Shown piece by piece: positions 37,003 through 45,301 of a stretch of 64,000 bases of DNA. A model generated the notes under the pieces. The model worked only from the letters and a program-made list of their open reading frames with translations, did no database searches and was not told where the DNA came from. The first letter of the stretch is position 1, and every line of letters starts with the position of its first letter. Source of the DNA: Amycolatopsis marina (lineage in GTDB: Bacteria > Actinomycetota > Actinomycetes > Mycobacteriales > Pseudonocardiaceae); contig NZ_FOKG01000004.1 of NCBI RefSeq assembly GCF_900111885.1, forward strand, positions 110,154 through 174,153. The letters are read 5' to 3'. Position numbers and translations under genes: made by a program.

Positions 37003-38390
37003 GGCCGCTGGTCGTGGTCGGGGACGCGCTGCTCGACATCGACATCGACGGCAGCGCCGAACGGCTGTGCCCCGAGGCGCCGGTACCGGTCGTGGACATG
37101 GGCCGGGAATGGTTGCGCCCCGGTGGGGCCGGTCTGGCCGCTCTGCTCGCCGCGCGCTCGGCGTCGGAAGTGGTCCTGCTGAGCGCATTCGGCGAGGACG
37201 GAGCCGGGCGCAGACTGATCGAGCTGCTCGAACGCGAGGCCGATGTCGTGCCGCTGCCGCTGACCGGCAGCACCGTGTGCAAGACACGGGTTCGCGCCGG
37301 TGGGCAGTCAATGCTGCGTCTGGACTCCGGTGACGGCAGGGCCGCGCACACCGCCCTGCCGGCACGCGCCGAGCGGGCGCTGCGTGGCGCGGGAGCCATC
37401 CTCGTCGCGGACTACGGTAGGGGGATGGCGGGCCATCCCGGTCTGCGGGAGCTGCTGACCGAACTCGCGCCGACGGTGCCGGTCGTGTGGGACCCCCACC
37501 CGCGTGGGCCCGCCCCCGTGCCGGGTACCCGGCTGATCACGCCGAACGAGTCGGAGGCCGCCGCGCTCGCGCCGGGCACCGGATCCCCCGAGGTGCTGGC
37601 GAAGAGCCTGCGCGAGCAGTGGTCGTCGGACGGGGTCGCCGTCACGATCGGATCCCACGGCGCCGTGCTCGCCGACGCGAAGGAGACGAGGACGTTCCCG
37701 ATAACCGGAACCTCCCGGCTCGTGGGGCACGCGAGGCCGGACACCTGCGGTGCGGGTGACCGGTTCGCGACGGCCGCGGCGGCCGCCCTGCTCGGCGGCG
37801 CGGATCTGGCGGGTGCCGTCACCGAGGCGGTGGACGCCGCCGCTCGCTTCGTCGCCGCGGGCGGGGCCGCCGCACTGTCGCTCGCCGACGGTCCCGGCAC
37901 GTCCCCAGGACGTCCTGACGGTGCTGCTCGCGCCGAGCGCAACGCATTCGAGGTCGCGGCCAGGGTCCGGCGCGACGGCGGCAGGCTCGTCGCGACGGGT
38001 GGCTGCTTCGATCTGCTGCACCCCGGCCACGTGACGCTGCTGCGCAAGGCACGGGCGCTCGGCGACGCACTCGTCGTCTGCCTGAACTCCGACGAGTCCG
38101 TACGCGCGCTCAAGGGCGAGACCAGGCCCATCGTGACGGCCACGGACCGGGCCAGGCTGCTGGCCGAACTCGAGTCCGTCGACGCGGTTGCGGTGTTCGA
38201 CGAGACCTCCCCGGCCACCCTGCTGGACCGACTCCGTCCCGACGTGTGGGTCAAGGGCGGGGACTACGCGGGCACCGACCTGCCCGAGGCGGACGTCGTG
38301 CACCGCCACGGCGGCGAGGTCGTGCTGATCCCGATGGTCGAGGGCTATTCGACCTCGCGGCTCGTCGCGGCCGCCAACTCGGGCAACTGA
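36999..38390 (+). CDS. hldE: Bifunctional heptose-7-phosphate kinase/heptose-1-phosphate adenylyltransferase
   Basis: 463 residues, two domains. Residues 1-310 form a PfkB-type kinase (GDALLDIDIDG, RPGGAGLAALLAA, catalytic Asp in DTCGAGDRFATA). Residues 325-463 form a cytidylyltransferase-like adenylyltransferase (GGCFDLLHPGHVTLL with HxGH, then LNSDESVRALKG and VWVKGGDY). Together they make ADP-D-glycero-D-manno-heptose from heptose 7-phosphate, with GmhB acting between the two steps. A second full HldE lies at 51944-53476. ATGA overlap with gmhA. Confidence 0.92.
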   Translation: MRPLVVVGDALLDIDIDGSAERLCPEAPVPVVDMGREWLRPGGAGLAALLAARSASEVVLLSAFGEDGAGRRLIELLEREADVVPLPLTGSTVCKTRVRAGGQSMLRLDSGDGRAAHTALPARAERALRGAGAILVADYGRGMAGHPGLRELLTELAPTVPVVWDPHPRGPAPVPGTRLITPNESEAAALAPGTGSPEVLAKSLREQWSSDGVAVTIGSHGAVLADAKETRTFPITGTSRLVGHARPDTCGAGDRFATAAAAALLGGADLAGAVTEAVDAAARFVAAGGAAALSLADGPGTSPGRPDGAARAERNAFEVAARVRRDGGRLVATGGCFDLLHPGHVTLLRKARALGDALVVCLNSDESVRALKGETRPIVTATDRARLLAELESVDAVAVFDETSPATLLDRLRPDVWVKGGDYAGTDLPEADVVHRHGGEVVLIPMVEGYSTSRLVAAANSGN

Positions 38391-38410
38391 TTCGACAGGA
38401 AAGGAGTTCG

Positions 38411-39100
38411 ATGAACTCGCCAGGCAATGTGCTGATCACCGGCGGGGCCTCCGGCCTCGGCGCCGCCACCGTCGAGGCGGTACGCCAGGCAGGCGGCAGG
38501 CCGTTGGTGATCGACAAGACGGAGCCGGCGGCTCCCGTGGACCACGTGATCGCCGACCTCGCCGACTCCGCGGCCACCGAGAACGCGGTCGAGGAACTCG
38601 TGCAGCGCGCGGGAAACCACCTCGACGGTGTCTTCACCGCCGCGGGCATCGACGCGTGCGGCCCGCTCGGCTCGGTCTCGACGAAGGACTGGGAGCGGGT
38701 CATCCACGTGAACCTGCTCGGCACAGCGGCCGTGGTGCGCGCAGCGTTGCCACACCTGGAGCGTTCGCACGGCACGGTCGTCACCTGCTCCTCCACGCTC
38801 GGGGTGAAGGTGGCCGGGGACGCGACGGCGTACTGCGCGTCGAAGTACGGCGTCGTCGGCTTCACCAAGGCCCTCGCCGCGGAAACCGCGGGACGGGTCG
38901 GGGTGACGCTGCTGATTCCGGGCGGGATGCACACGAACTTCTTCAACGACCGGGACGAGCAGTACAAGCCGCCACCCGACGCGAAGCTCAACCAGCCGGA
39001 ACACGTGGCCCGCACGGTGCTGTTCGCCCTGAGCCAGCCGCCCGGTTGCGAGGTCCGCGAGCTGGTCGTCTGTGCCTCCGAGGAGGGCTCCTGGCCGTGA
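38411..39100 (+). CDS. Short-chain dehydrogenase/reductase in the heptose operon
   Basis: 229 residues, classical SDR: cofactor motif TGGASGLGAA, ADP-binding acidic DLADSA, catalytic Ser in VVTCSSTLGV and YxxxK in AYCASKYG. It is too short and lacks the features of HldD, the usual ADP-heptose 6-epimerase, so it is not simply that enzyme; it may modify the heptose by oxidation/reduction. Start ATG with AAAGGAG. It overlaps the following GT9 gene. Confidence 0.82.
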   Translation: MNSPGNVLITGGASGLGAATVEAVRQAGGRPLVIDKTEPAAPVDHVIADLADSAATENAVEELVQRAGNHLDGVFTAAGIDACGPLGSVSTKDWERVIHVNLLGTAAVVRAALPHLERSHGTVVTCSSTLGVKVAGDATAYCASKYGVVGFTKALAAETAGRVGVTLLIPGGMHTNFFNDRDEQYKPPPDAKLNQPEHVARTVLFALSQPPGCEVRELVVCASEEGSWP

Positions 39101-40047
39101 GCGGAACCGACGCCGAAGGCGTCCTGATCCTGCGCGCGCTGGGGATCGGCGACCTGCTGGTCGCCGTCCCCGCGCTGCGCGGGCTGCGCGCTGCCTTCCC
39201 CGGCGAACGCCTGGTACTGGCGGCGCCGAAGTCACTCGGCGAGCTGGTCGAGCTGATCGACGCCGTCGACGAACTGCTGCCCACGGCGGGTCTCGGCACA
39301 CTCGACTGGCCGGGTCCGCCACCGCCGGCTGTCGGGGTGAACCTGCACGGCAGCGGTCCGGAGAGCACCAAGGACCTGACCGCGACGCAACCGGAACGGC
39401 TGATCACCCACCGCCATCCGGACGTCGCGGGAAGCGCCGGCCCGGAGTGGGTCGAGGAACAGCACGAGGTCCAGCGGTGGTGTGGGCTGCTGGAATGGCA
39501 CGGCATCGCCGCCGACCCCGCCGATCTGACCCTGCCCGCTCCGCCCGGTCCGAGCCCCGCGCCCGACGCCGTCGTCATCCATCCCGGTGCGGGCCTGCCG
39601 CCACGCCGCTGGCCGGCCGAGCGGTTCGCCGAAGTGGCCCGTGCTCTCGCGGCGGAGGGACACTCCGTCGTGGTCACCGGTAGTCCTGGCGAACGGGAAC
39701 TCGCACACGAGGTGGCCGGAAAGGCCGGCCTTTCCGCGGACTCCGTGCTGGCAGGCCGCACCGAACTCGCCGAACTGTGCGCCCTGATCGCGGGGGCCGC
39801 GCTCGTCGTGTGCGCGGACACCGGAGCGGGCCATCTGGCCACCGCGTTCGGCACGCCCTCGGTGGTGCTGTTCGGCCCGACACCACCGCAGCGCTGGGGT
39901 CCACCTCCCGAACGCTCCCAGCACGTCGCGCTGTGGGGCGGCAACGTGGGCGATCCGTTCGGCAGCGAGCCGGACCCCGGCCTGCTGCGGATCTCCTCCG
40001 GTGACGTACTGGCCGCGGCTCGCCGGGCCGTGGCACATCGGGCCTGA
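39097..40047 (+). CDS. Glycosyltransferase family 9 (second in operon)
   Basis: 316 residues with GT9 landmarks LRALGIGDLLVAVPALRGL, VVIHPGAGLPPRRW, and VVCADTGAGHLATAFGTPSVVLFGP. Predicted to transfer ADP-heptose. With the GT9 at 35399 it could add two successive heptoses. GTG start overlapping the SDR stop. Confidence 0.87.
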   Translation: MSGTDAEGVLILRALGIGDLLVAVPALRGLRAAFPGERLVLAAPKSLGELVELIDAVDELLPTAGLGTLDWPGPPPPAVGVNLHGSGPESTKDLTATQPERLITHRHPDVAGSAGPEWVEEQHEVQRWCGLLEWHGIAADPADLTLPAPPGPSPAPDAVVIHPGAGLPPRRWPAERFAEVARALAAEGHSVVVTGSPGERELAHEVAGKAGLSADSVLAGRTELAELCALIAGAALVVCADTGAGHLATAFGTPSVVLFGPTPPQRWGPPPERSQHVALWGGNVGDPFGSEPDPGLLRISSGDVLAAARRAVAHRA

Positions 40048-40135
40048 CACATCGAGAAGCCCCTGAATGCACTGTTTCGCATAGAGCCGATCGGCGGCGA
40101 ACCCTGGACCGAACAGGGCAACTGCGGCCATTTCC

Positions 40136-40161
40136 GTTATCCCCGCTTCGGTCCTGGGTAA
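40136..40161 (+). promoter_or_regulatory. Candidate SigF/SigB-type promoter
   Basis: GTTA (40136-40139), 16 bases, GGGTAA (40156-40161), 46 bases before the small membrane-protein gene. Confidence 0.5.
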
Positions 40162-40207
40162 TGGACGCCGGGTGATGGGCATACGTCGTCGCCCCGTAGG
40201 AGTGGCC

Positions 40208-40423
40208 GTGACCGGCATCCGGCAGTGGTACCTGACGACGTCCGTTGCCGTGGCCACGGCAACCGGCGTCGCGATCATCAGCATCGCGTTCTCCCCGGCA
40301 TTGGCGCTCGTGCTGCTGCTGACGGTCGTGGGCACGTTGCTCGTGTTCGCGGCCGTGACCGCCCTGCGCGGGGGAGAGCGCAGCCTCAAACGAATCCTGC
40401 GCGAGGAACTGGACCGCCGGTGA
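40208..40423 (+). CDS. Small two-helix membrane protein
   Basis: 71 residues: a short lead, two closely spaced hydrophobic segments (TTSVAVATATGVAIISIAF, LALVLLLTVVGTLLVFAAV) and a basic/acidic tail (LRGGERSLKRILREELDRR). The GTG at 40208 has TAGGAG five bases upstream, making it a better start than the upstream ATG at 40172. No family recognised. It lies between the heptose operon and a palindrome pair. Confidence 0.65.
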   Translation: MTGIRQWYLTTSVAVATATGVAIISIAFSPALALVLLLTVVGTLLVFAAVTALRGGERSLKRILREELDRR

Positions 40424-40436
40424 CGCTGTCAGAGAC

Positions 40437-40500
40437 CGCACTTTCCCGGGAAAGTGCGATGCTTGCGCGCGCACGTGTCGCACTTTCCCGGGAAAGTGCG
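40437..40500. repeat. Pair of REP-like palindromes
   Basis: Two 22-base perfect palindromes (40437-40458, 40479-40500) around the core CACTTTCCCGGGAAAGTG, separated by 20 bases. Same layout as at 25763-25831; the spacer differs in sequence but is similarly rich in GCGCGC. Confidence 0.85.
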
Positions 40501-40504
40501 GTTG

Positions 40505-40530
40505 GTGTAGCGGTGCCGCGCAGCGGGTAT
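40505..40530 (+). promoter_or_regulatory. Candidate SigF/SigB-type promoter for the epimerase gene
   Basis: GTGT (40505-40508), 16 bases, GGGTAT (40525-40530), 10 bases before the ATG, so the transcript would be nearly leaderless. Confidence 0.6.
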
Positions 40531-40540
40531 ACCCCAGCTC

Positions 40541-41605
40541 ATGAGTGGCATCAGGGTCGTCGTGACCGGCGCGACCGGCAACGTCGGTACCAGCGTGGTC
40601 GAGGCGCTCAGCGAGGACGAAAGGGTGGAGTCCATCACCGGGCTCGCTCGCAGATCCACGCAGTGGTCCCGGCCAAAGCTGCATATGTCCACTGTAGATC
40701 TCGGGACGGTGCCGGACGGGCGGCTGGACCGGCTGCTCACCGGTGCCGACGTCGTAATTCACCTCGCCTGGCTGTTTCAGCCGACCAGGGATCCGGCGGT
40801 GACCTGGCGGACCAACGTACTGGGCAGCATCCGGGTGTTCGAGGCCGCCGCCCGGTCGGGGGTCAAGTCCGTGGTTTACGCCTCGTCGGTCGGCGCCTAC
40901 TCCCCTGGTCCACAGGACACACGGGTCGACGAGACGTGGCCGACCCATGGCTGGCCCGGTGCCGCCTACACGCGAGAAAAGGCCTATCTGGAAAGGTTCC
41001 TGGACGGATTCGAACGGAGCCATCCGGATCTGCGGGTGGTCCGGATGCGTCCGGGGTTCATCTTCAAACGGGAGTCAGCGTCCGAGCAGCGCAGGCTGTT
41101 CGCGGGACCGCTGCTGCCCGGCCCGCTCGCTCATCCCGCCCTCCTGCCGGTCATCCCCGAACTGCCGGGGCTGCGTTTCCAGGCGTTGCACAGCAGTGAC
41201 GTCGCCGATGCGTACCGCAGGGCGGCCCTCAGCGACGTCCGCGGCGCTTTCAACCTGGCCGCGGAGCCCGTCGTCGACGCGCGGTCGCTGGCCGGACTGC
41301 TCCACGCGAGACCGATCTCGATGCCCGCCTGGCCGGTTCGCGCCGCGGTGGCCGCGGCGTGGCGGCTGCACGCCATCCCGGCGGCGCCGGGACTGTTCGA
41401 CGCGGTGCTGCGGCTACCGTTGATGGACACCTCGCGAGCCAGGACCGAGCTGGACTGGGCGCCCCGGTTCACCGCGCTGGACGCACTCGCCGAGTTCCTG
41501 AAGGGGCTCAGGGAAAAGGCAGGAATGGCCACCCCTCCGCTTGCCCCCAGCGTTCGTGGCGGCAGGCTGCACGAACTGCGTACCGGAGTCGGCTCCCGCC
41601 CCTGA
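40541..41605 (+). CDS. NAD-dependent epimerase/dehydratase (extended SDR)
   Basis: 354 residues. Cofactor motif VVTGATGNVGTSVV, then VIHLAWLFQPTRDP, VVYASSVGAYSPG and the catalytic YxxxK in AAYTREKAYLE; a second half holds substrate contacts (MRPGFIFKRES). This is the common actinobacterial NAD-dependent epimerase type with a long C-terminus. It could act on the ADP-heptose made by the preceding operon, but no HldD-specific feature is visible. Confidence 0.82.
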   Translation: MSGIRVVVTGATGNVGTSVVEALSEDERVESITGLARRSTQWSRPKLHMSTVDLGTVPDGRLDRLLTGADVVIHLAWLFQPTRDPAVTWRTNVLGSIRVFEAAARSGVKSVVYASSVGAYSPGPQDTRVDETWPTHGWPGAAYTREKAYLERFLDGFERSHPDLRVVRMRPGFIFKRESASEQRRLFAGPLLPGPLAHPALLPVIPELPGLRFQALHSSDVADAYRRAALSDVRGAFNLAAEPVVDARSLAGLLHARPISMPAWPVRAAVAAAWRLHAIPAAPGLFDAVLRLPLMDTSRARTELDWAPRFTALDALAEFLKGLREKAGMATPPLAPSVRGGRLHELRTGVGSRP

Positions 41606-41732
41606 ACCACCGCCGGGTCCGCAGCCCTCGAGCGTGCGCCTGCCGACCGAAGTAAACGGACAAAAAGCCTTCAAACAGTCACCGGCCCCGACAGAGTCAC
41701 AGTGGACCACGGCCGAACACCGTGCCGGGTCG

Positions 41733-41758
41733 GTGTGGGCGAGTGCGGGTGTGGGTAC
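41733..41758 (+). promoter_or_regulatory. Candidate SigF/SigB-type promoter (autoregulatory) for rsbW-sigF
   Basis: GTGT (41733-41736), 16 bases, GGGTAC (41753-41758), 57 bases before the anti-sigma start. Confidence 0.65.
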
Positions 41759-41815
41759 CCGGATGAGCAGCAGAGCCCGGGCTGCGCCGGGCAGCGTGAA
41801 CGACTGGAGGTGGCC

Positions 41816-42253
41816 GTGAGCCAACCGGGCGTACTCGACGACCTCGGGACCCTGTTCGACAACATCGTGGAGCTGCGAATCCCGGCCGATGTCGCGCAGC
41901 TGGCGATTCCCCGCACGGTGGCCGAGACCCTCGCGATGCGACAGGACTTCGACCTCGACACCGTGGCGGACATCAAGCTTGCCACGGACGAGGCGTGTTC
42001 CACCCTTGTCTCCGTCGCTGTACCGCACAGCATGCTCACCTGCCGGTTCGAGATACTCGCCAGTTCGCTGGCCATCGGCGTCTCCACCACTGTCACGCGG
42101 TCAGGGGCCCCTTCGACCAGCGAGTTCGGTTGGTATGTGCTCGAGATCCTGACCGACACGGTGAGCGCGACCCAGGCTCCCCATGACTCGGTCAAGGGCG
42201 GTTACCCGACGGTGATCGAGTTCACCAGGTCCGGAAACAGGGTCGCGGCGTGA
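41816..42253 (+). CDS. rsbW: Anti-sigma factor, RsbW/SpoIIAB family
   Basis: 145 residues with a GHKL-type ATPase-like fold: VELRIPADVAQLAIPRTVAETLA at the start and an N-box equivalent in DIKLATDEACSTLVSVAV. The G-box region is weakly conserved, as in several actinobacterial RsbW proteins. It should bind and hold the SigF factor encoded immediately downstream (4-base overlap), with release by an anti-anti-sigma factor encoded elsewhere. GTG at 41816 with GGAGGT upstream. Confidence 0.85.
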   Translation: MSQPGVLDDLGTLFDNIVELRIPADVAQLAIPRTVAETLAMRQDFDLDTVADIKLATDEACSTLVSVAVPHSMLTCRFEILASSLAIGVSTTVTRSGAPSTSEFGWYVLEILTDTVSATQAPHDSVKGGYPTVIEFTRSGNRVAA

Positions 42254-43041
42254 CGGCCGCGAACCAGCAGGGCGGGGGGTCCTCACACGCCAACGACTAC
42301 AGCGACGTAACCCCCTTGTTCGAGAAGATGGCCGCCCTCCCGACCGGCGATCCCGGCCGGGAGGGCCTCCGTGAGCAGATCATCACCCGCTGCCTCCCCC
42401 TTGCCGAGCACATCGCCCGCCGGTTCAGCGGCCGGGGCGAGGCCAGGGACGACCTGGTACAGGTGGCCAGGCTGGGGCTGCTCAATGCCGTGGACAGGTA
42501 CGAGGTCGGCAGGGGCAGCGAGTTCATCTCCTTCGCCGTCCCGACCATCATGGGCGAGGTTCGCCGTTACTTCCGCGATTCCAGTTGGGCGCTGCGGGTA
42601 CCGCGCAGGCTCAAGGAGCTGCACCTGGCGATCAGTCAGGCCAGCGGGGTGCTGGCCCAGCGCCTCGGCAGGGCGCCGACCCCGAGTGAGCTCGCCGCCG
42701 AACTGGACCTCGATGCCGAGGAGATCGCCGACGGCCTGCTGGCAGGCAACGCCTACCAGTCCATCTCCGTGGACAACACCGTGGGAGACAAGGAGGACGG
42801 CCTCGCGCTGGTCGACACAATAGGCGACTACGACGCGGACCTGGAGAACGTGGAGAACCACGAGGCGCTGCAGCCACTGCTGCGGGAACTGCCCGCCCGC
42901 GAGCGGAATGTGTTGATGTTGCGGTTCTTCGGCAACCTGACGCAGACCCAGATCGCCGAGCGGGTGGGCATCTCGCAGATGCACGTTTCCCGGCTGTTGT
43001 CCCGCACGCTGCAGCACCTGCGCGAGGAACTCACGGAGTGA
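42250..43041 (+). CDS. sigF: RNA polymerase sigma factor, SigF/SigB family
   Basis: 263 residues, group 3 sigma-70 factor. Region 2 (HIARRFSGRGEARDDLVQVARLG, then SFAVPTIMGEVRRYFRD), region 3 (VPRRLKELHLAI, LGRAPTPSELA) and region 4 (RERNVLMLRFFGNLTQTQIAERVGISQMHVSRLL) are all intact. The first region 2 motif reads VARLGL where many relatives have VGLIGL. It recognises promoters of the GTTT/GGGTA type, many of which I find in this window. Translationally coupled to the anti-sigma gene and to topoisomerase IB. Confidence 0.92.
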   Translation: MTAANQQGGGSSHANDYSDVTPLFEKMAALPTGDPGREGLREQIITRCLPLAEHIARRFSGRGEARDDLVQVARLGLLNAVDRYEVGRGSEFISFAVPTIMGEVRRYFRDSSWALRVPRRLKELHLAISQASGVLAQRLGRAPTPSELAAELDLDAEEIADGLLAGNAYQSISVDNTVGDKEDGLALVDTIGDYDADLENVENHEALQPLLRELPARERNVLMLRFFGNLTQTQIAERVGISQMHVSRLLSRTLQHLREELTE

Positions 43042-44153
43042 CGACGACGACCCGCCCAGCGCGGGATAACGCCAGGAGACCTGGGTATTCGTCCGGAATG
43101 CGCCTTCGCCGCAGTGATCCCGACGCTCCCGGCATCCGCAGGCAGCGCTGCGGCCGCGGCTTCCGCTACTTCGCGCCCGACGGGTCACCACTGACCGACG
43201 AGGAGACACTGGGACGCATCCGGCATCTCGTGATTCCCCCCGCATGGCGCGAGGTGTGGATCTGCCCGCAGCCCGGCGGGCACATCCAGGCGATCGGAAC
43301 CGATGACGCGGGCAGGCGCCAGTATCTCTACCACGAGAAGTGGCGGGAGAGGCGGGAAACCGAAAAACACCAGCGGGTACTGACGCTGGCCCGCAAACTA
43401 CCCCGATTCCGTGCCTCGGTCATGGCGGATCTGTCGGCCAGCGGTGTCGGCCGGACAAGGATGCTCGCCGCTGCTCTGCGCATGCTCGATATCGGGATCT
43501 TCCGAACCGGCAGCGAGGAGTACGCGGAGGAGAACGGCACGTACGGTGTGGCCACATTGCTCCGCAGCCATGTCACGGTTCGCGGCGACGATGAACTACT
43601 CGTCAGCTACAACGCCAAGGGCGGGTTGGCACGGTCGGTGCGAATCCGCGACACGGATCTGGTGCGGGTGGTCAGGGCAGTGCGCCGGGCACGTCCACCG
43701 ACCGACCGACTGCTGGCCTACCGGGAGAACGGGAGCTGGCACGAGGTGCATGCCGATGACATCAACAACAGGTTCAAGGAACTCGTCGGCGATCAGTTCA
43801 CCGGCAAGGACCTGCGCACCTGGAACGCCACCGTACTCGCCGCGACGGCGTTCGCCGAGATCGACCGCCCGCACAGCCAGCGTGGAATGAAGCGAGCGAA
43901 GTCGGCGGTGATGCGGGAAGTCGCCGAGGAACTGGGCAACACTCCCGCGGTTACTCGACGCTCCTATGTGGATCCTCGGGTGGTACGGGCCTTCGAGCAG
44001 GGAATCACGGTGCGGAAGGCTGTGGCCCGCGCCAGGGCGAAATCCGAATCGGATTCCGGCGCCAATGGTATGGATCCGGCAGAAAGCATGCGCACCACCA
44101 TCGAACGCGCGGTGGTGCGCATGCTCAGCGAGATGGATCCGGAGCCACCGTAA
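43038..44153 (+). CDS. topIB: DNA topoisomerase IB (poxvirus-like)
   Basis: 371 residues. Type IB features: RYFAPDGSPLTDEETLGRIRHLVIPPAW, VWICPQPGGHIQAIGTDDAGRRQYLYH, the catalytic Arg in GIFRTGSEEYAEENGTYG, KDLRTWNATV, and the nucleophile Tyr in TPAVTRRSYVDPRVV. It relaxes supercoils via a 3'-phosphotyrosine intermediate. The GTG start overlaps the sigF stop, so it should be made together with SigF under stress, an unusual pairing. Confidence 0.9.
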   Translation: MTTTTRPARDNARRPGYSSGMRLRRSDPDAPGIRRQRCGRGFRYFAPDGSPLTDEETLGRIRHLVIPPAWREVWICPQPGGHIQAIGTDDAGRRQYLYHEKWRERRETEKHQRVLTLARKLPRFRASVMADLSASGVGRTRMLAAALRMLDIGIFRTGSEEYAEENGTYGVATLLRSHVTVRGDDELLVSYNAKGGLARSVRIRDTDLVRVVRAVRRARPPTDRLLAYRENGSWHEVHADDINNRFKELVGDQFTGKDLRTWNATVLAATAFAEIDRPHSQRGMKRAKSAVMREVAEELGNTPAVTRRSYVDPRVVRAFEQGITVRKAVARARAKSESDSGANGMDPAESMRTTIERAVVRMLSEMDPEPP

Positions 44154-44167
44154 CGGCTGCGGGCCCG

Positions 44168-44431
44168 TCAGTCTCCCGGCCAGTCGCCGGTCGCCTTGCG
44201 GTAGCCCTCCGCGCCCGCGCGGTCGACGGCGGCCTTCACCGCGCCGAAGATGGCTCCCTGGATGGCCGCGGCCAGCACGACCTGCCGCCAGTTGTACGAG
44301 CTGTCCGTCGCTTCCGGCGGCTCCTCACCGTTGCCGATCCGCTTCCAGACCTGCTTGAACGCCGCGGTGGCAGCGACCCCGCCGAGCGCGCCGACGACCA
44401 TCCCCAGCGGCTTGTAGAGAACCTTGTTCAT
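44168..44431 (-). CDS. DUF4235 domain protein
   Basis: 87 residues. KVLYKPLGMVVGALGGVAATAAFKQVWKRI at the start, then NWRQVVLAAAIQGAIFGAVKAAVDRAGAEGYRK, the DUF4235 signature of two membrane helices. Typically encoded with DUF3618 and holin-like proteins. Third gene of an overlapping trio. Confidence 0.9.
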   Translation of the reverse strand: MNKVLYKPLGMVVGALGGVAATAAFKQVWKRIGNGEEPPEATDSSYNWRQVVLAAAIQGAIFGAVKAAVDRAGAEGYRKATGDWPGD

Positions 44432-44751
44432 CCGGACTTCCTTCCACCTTTCAGCTTGCGAACCAGGATCACCAGCACAACGACCGCCGCCGCCGTGGCC
44501 AGCGGGTTCTGCCGCGCCACTGCTACCAGTTGCTCGGTGCCGGCCACCACGGGCTGGGGCAGCCGCTCCCGCAGCTCGTCAGCCGTGTGCCTGGCCTGTT
44601 GCCTGGCCTGCTCGGGCACATTGACCTTGTGGGCGAGTTCCTGCACGGTCTCACCCAGTTCCTGCCTGGTCAGGTCTCGGTCGACCCGCGCCTGCTCCGC
44701 GTCACGGGGAAACTCCGGCGGGGACTTGTCTTCCTTTGAGCGTTTGCTCAT
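44428..44751 (-). CDS. DUF3618 domain protein
   Basis: 107 residues. ARVDRDLTRQELGETVQELAHKVNVPEQAR is the DUF3618 helix, and a C-terminal membrane segment (LATAAAVVVLVILVRKL) anchors it. Overlaps both neighbours by 4 bases. Function unknown, possibly membrane stress. Confidence 0.9.
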   Translation of the reverse strand: MSKRSKEDKSPPEFPRDAEQARVDRDLTRQELGETVQELAHKVNVPEQARQQARHTADELRERLPQPVVAGTEQLVAVARQNPLATAAAVVVLVILVRKLKGGRKSG

Positions 44752-45167
44752 GGGCGGGCGTTCTCCTTCACTACCTGGACGTCCTGTTCGATTCCGGCTA
44801 TCGCCTCACGGGGCAGTGGCGGCGTGGCTCGCTTCAGCTGCTTCCCGCCGACGGCCCCCAGAACCGCGGCCACCAGCAGCAGACCCGCGCCGACGATCAG
44901 CGCCGCCGCCCACGCGGGAAGCACCAGCGCCAGTGCCAGCACCACACACGCCACGAGCGTGCCCGCTCCGAGCATCGCGGTGACACCTGCGACACCGGCC
45001 AGCCCGGCGCCGATACCGGCTCGCTTTCCCTTGGTCCGCAACTCCTCGGTCGCCAGCCGCAGCTCATCTCGCACGAGCCGGCTCATCTGCTCCGACATGT
45101 CCGAGACGAGTTGGGAGATCGAGCGCTCACCGTGCTGCGGCGAGCCGCTGTCCACCTGTTCCGTCAT
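44748..45167 (-). CDS. Phage-holin-like (Actino_holin/DUF1469) membrane protein
   Basis: 139 residues. SISQLVSDMSEQMSRLVRDELRLATEEL precedes two membrane segments (GIGAGLAGVAGVTAMLGAG and ACVVLALALVLPAWAAALIVG). The name is historical: these are chromosomal envelope proteins, not phage lysis genes. First of the trio; a SigF-like promoter lies 30 bases upstream. Confidence 0.87.
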   Translation of the reverse strand: MTEQVDSGSPQHGERSISQLVSDMSEQMSRLVRDELRLATEELRTKGKRAGIGAGLAGVAGVTAMLGAGTLVACVVLALALVLPAWAAALIVGAGLLLVAAVLGAVGGKQLKRATPPLPREAIAGIEQDVQVVKENARP

Positions 45168-45196
45168 CAGTCACTCCTGCCACTCCGTACTGAGGA

Positions 45197-45222
45197 CTAC
45201 CCAGCGCGCAGGACCGTCAATC
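45197..45222 (-). promoter_or_regulatory. Candidate SigF/SigB-type promoter for the membrane trio
   Basis: Minus strand: GATT (45222-45219), 16 bases, GGGTAG (45202-45197), 30 bases before the ATG. Divergent from the site at 45250. Confidence 0.6.
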
Positions 45223-45249
45223 CCCCGAACGAGCACGAGGTGCTGCGAT

Positions 45250-45275
45250 GTGTAGTCCTGCTACGGCACGGGTAC
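45250..45275 (+). promoter_or_regulatory. Candidate SigF/SigB-type promoter for the hydrolase-like gene
   Basis: GTGT (45250-45253), 16 bases, GGGTAC (45270-45275), 27 bases before the ATG. Confidence 0.6.
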
Positions 45276-45301
45276 GTCCTCCCGGTACGAAGGGAGTGAC
45301 G

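Noticed and set aside
38411..39100. HldD ADP-heptose epimerase
   Set aside because: The protein is a 229-residue classical SDR, whereas HldD is an extended SDR of about 310 residues; only the position in the operon suggests it.
34800..40047. Lipopolysaccharide core biosynthesis
   Set aside because: The enzymes are of LPS type, but the genome context is actinobacterial and no lipid A or Kdo gene is present, so an LPS assignment would mislead.
44748..45167. Prophage remnant suggested by the holin-like protein
   Set aside because: No other phage gene is nearby, and the protein belongs to a chromosomal membrane family found with DUF3618 and DUF4235.
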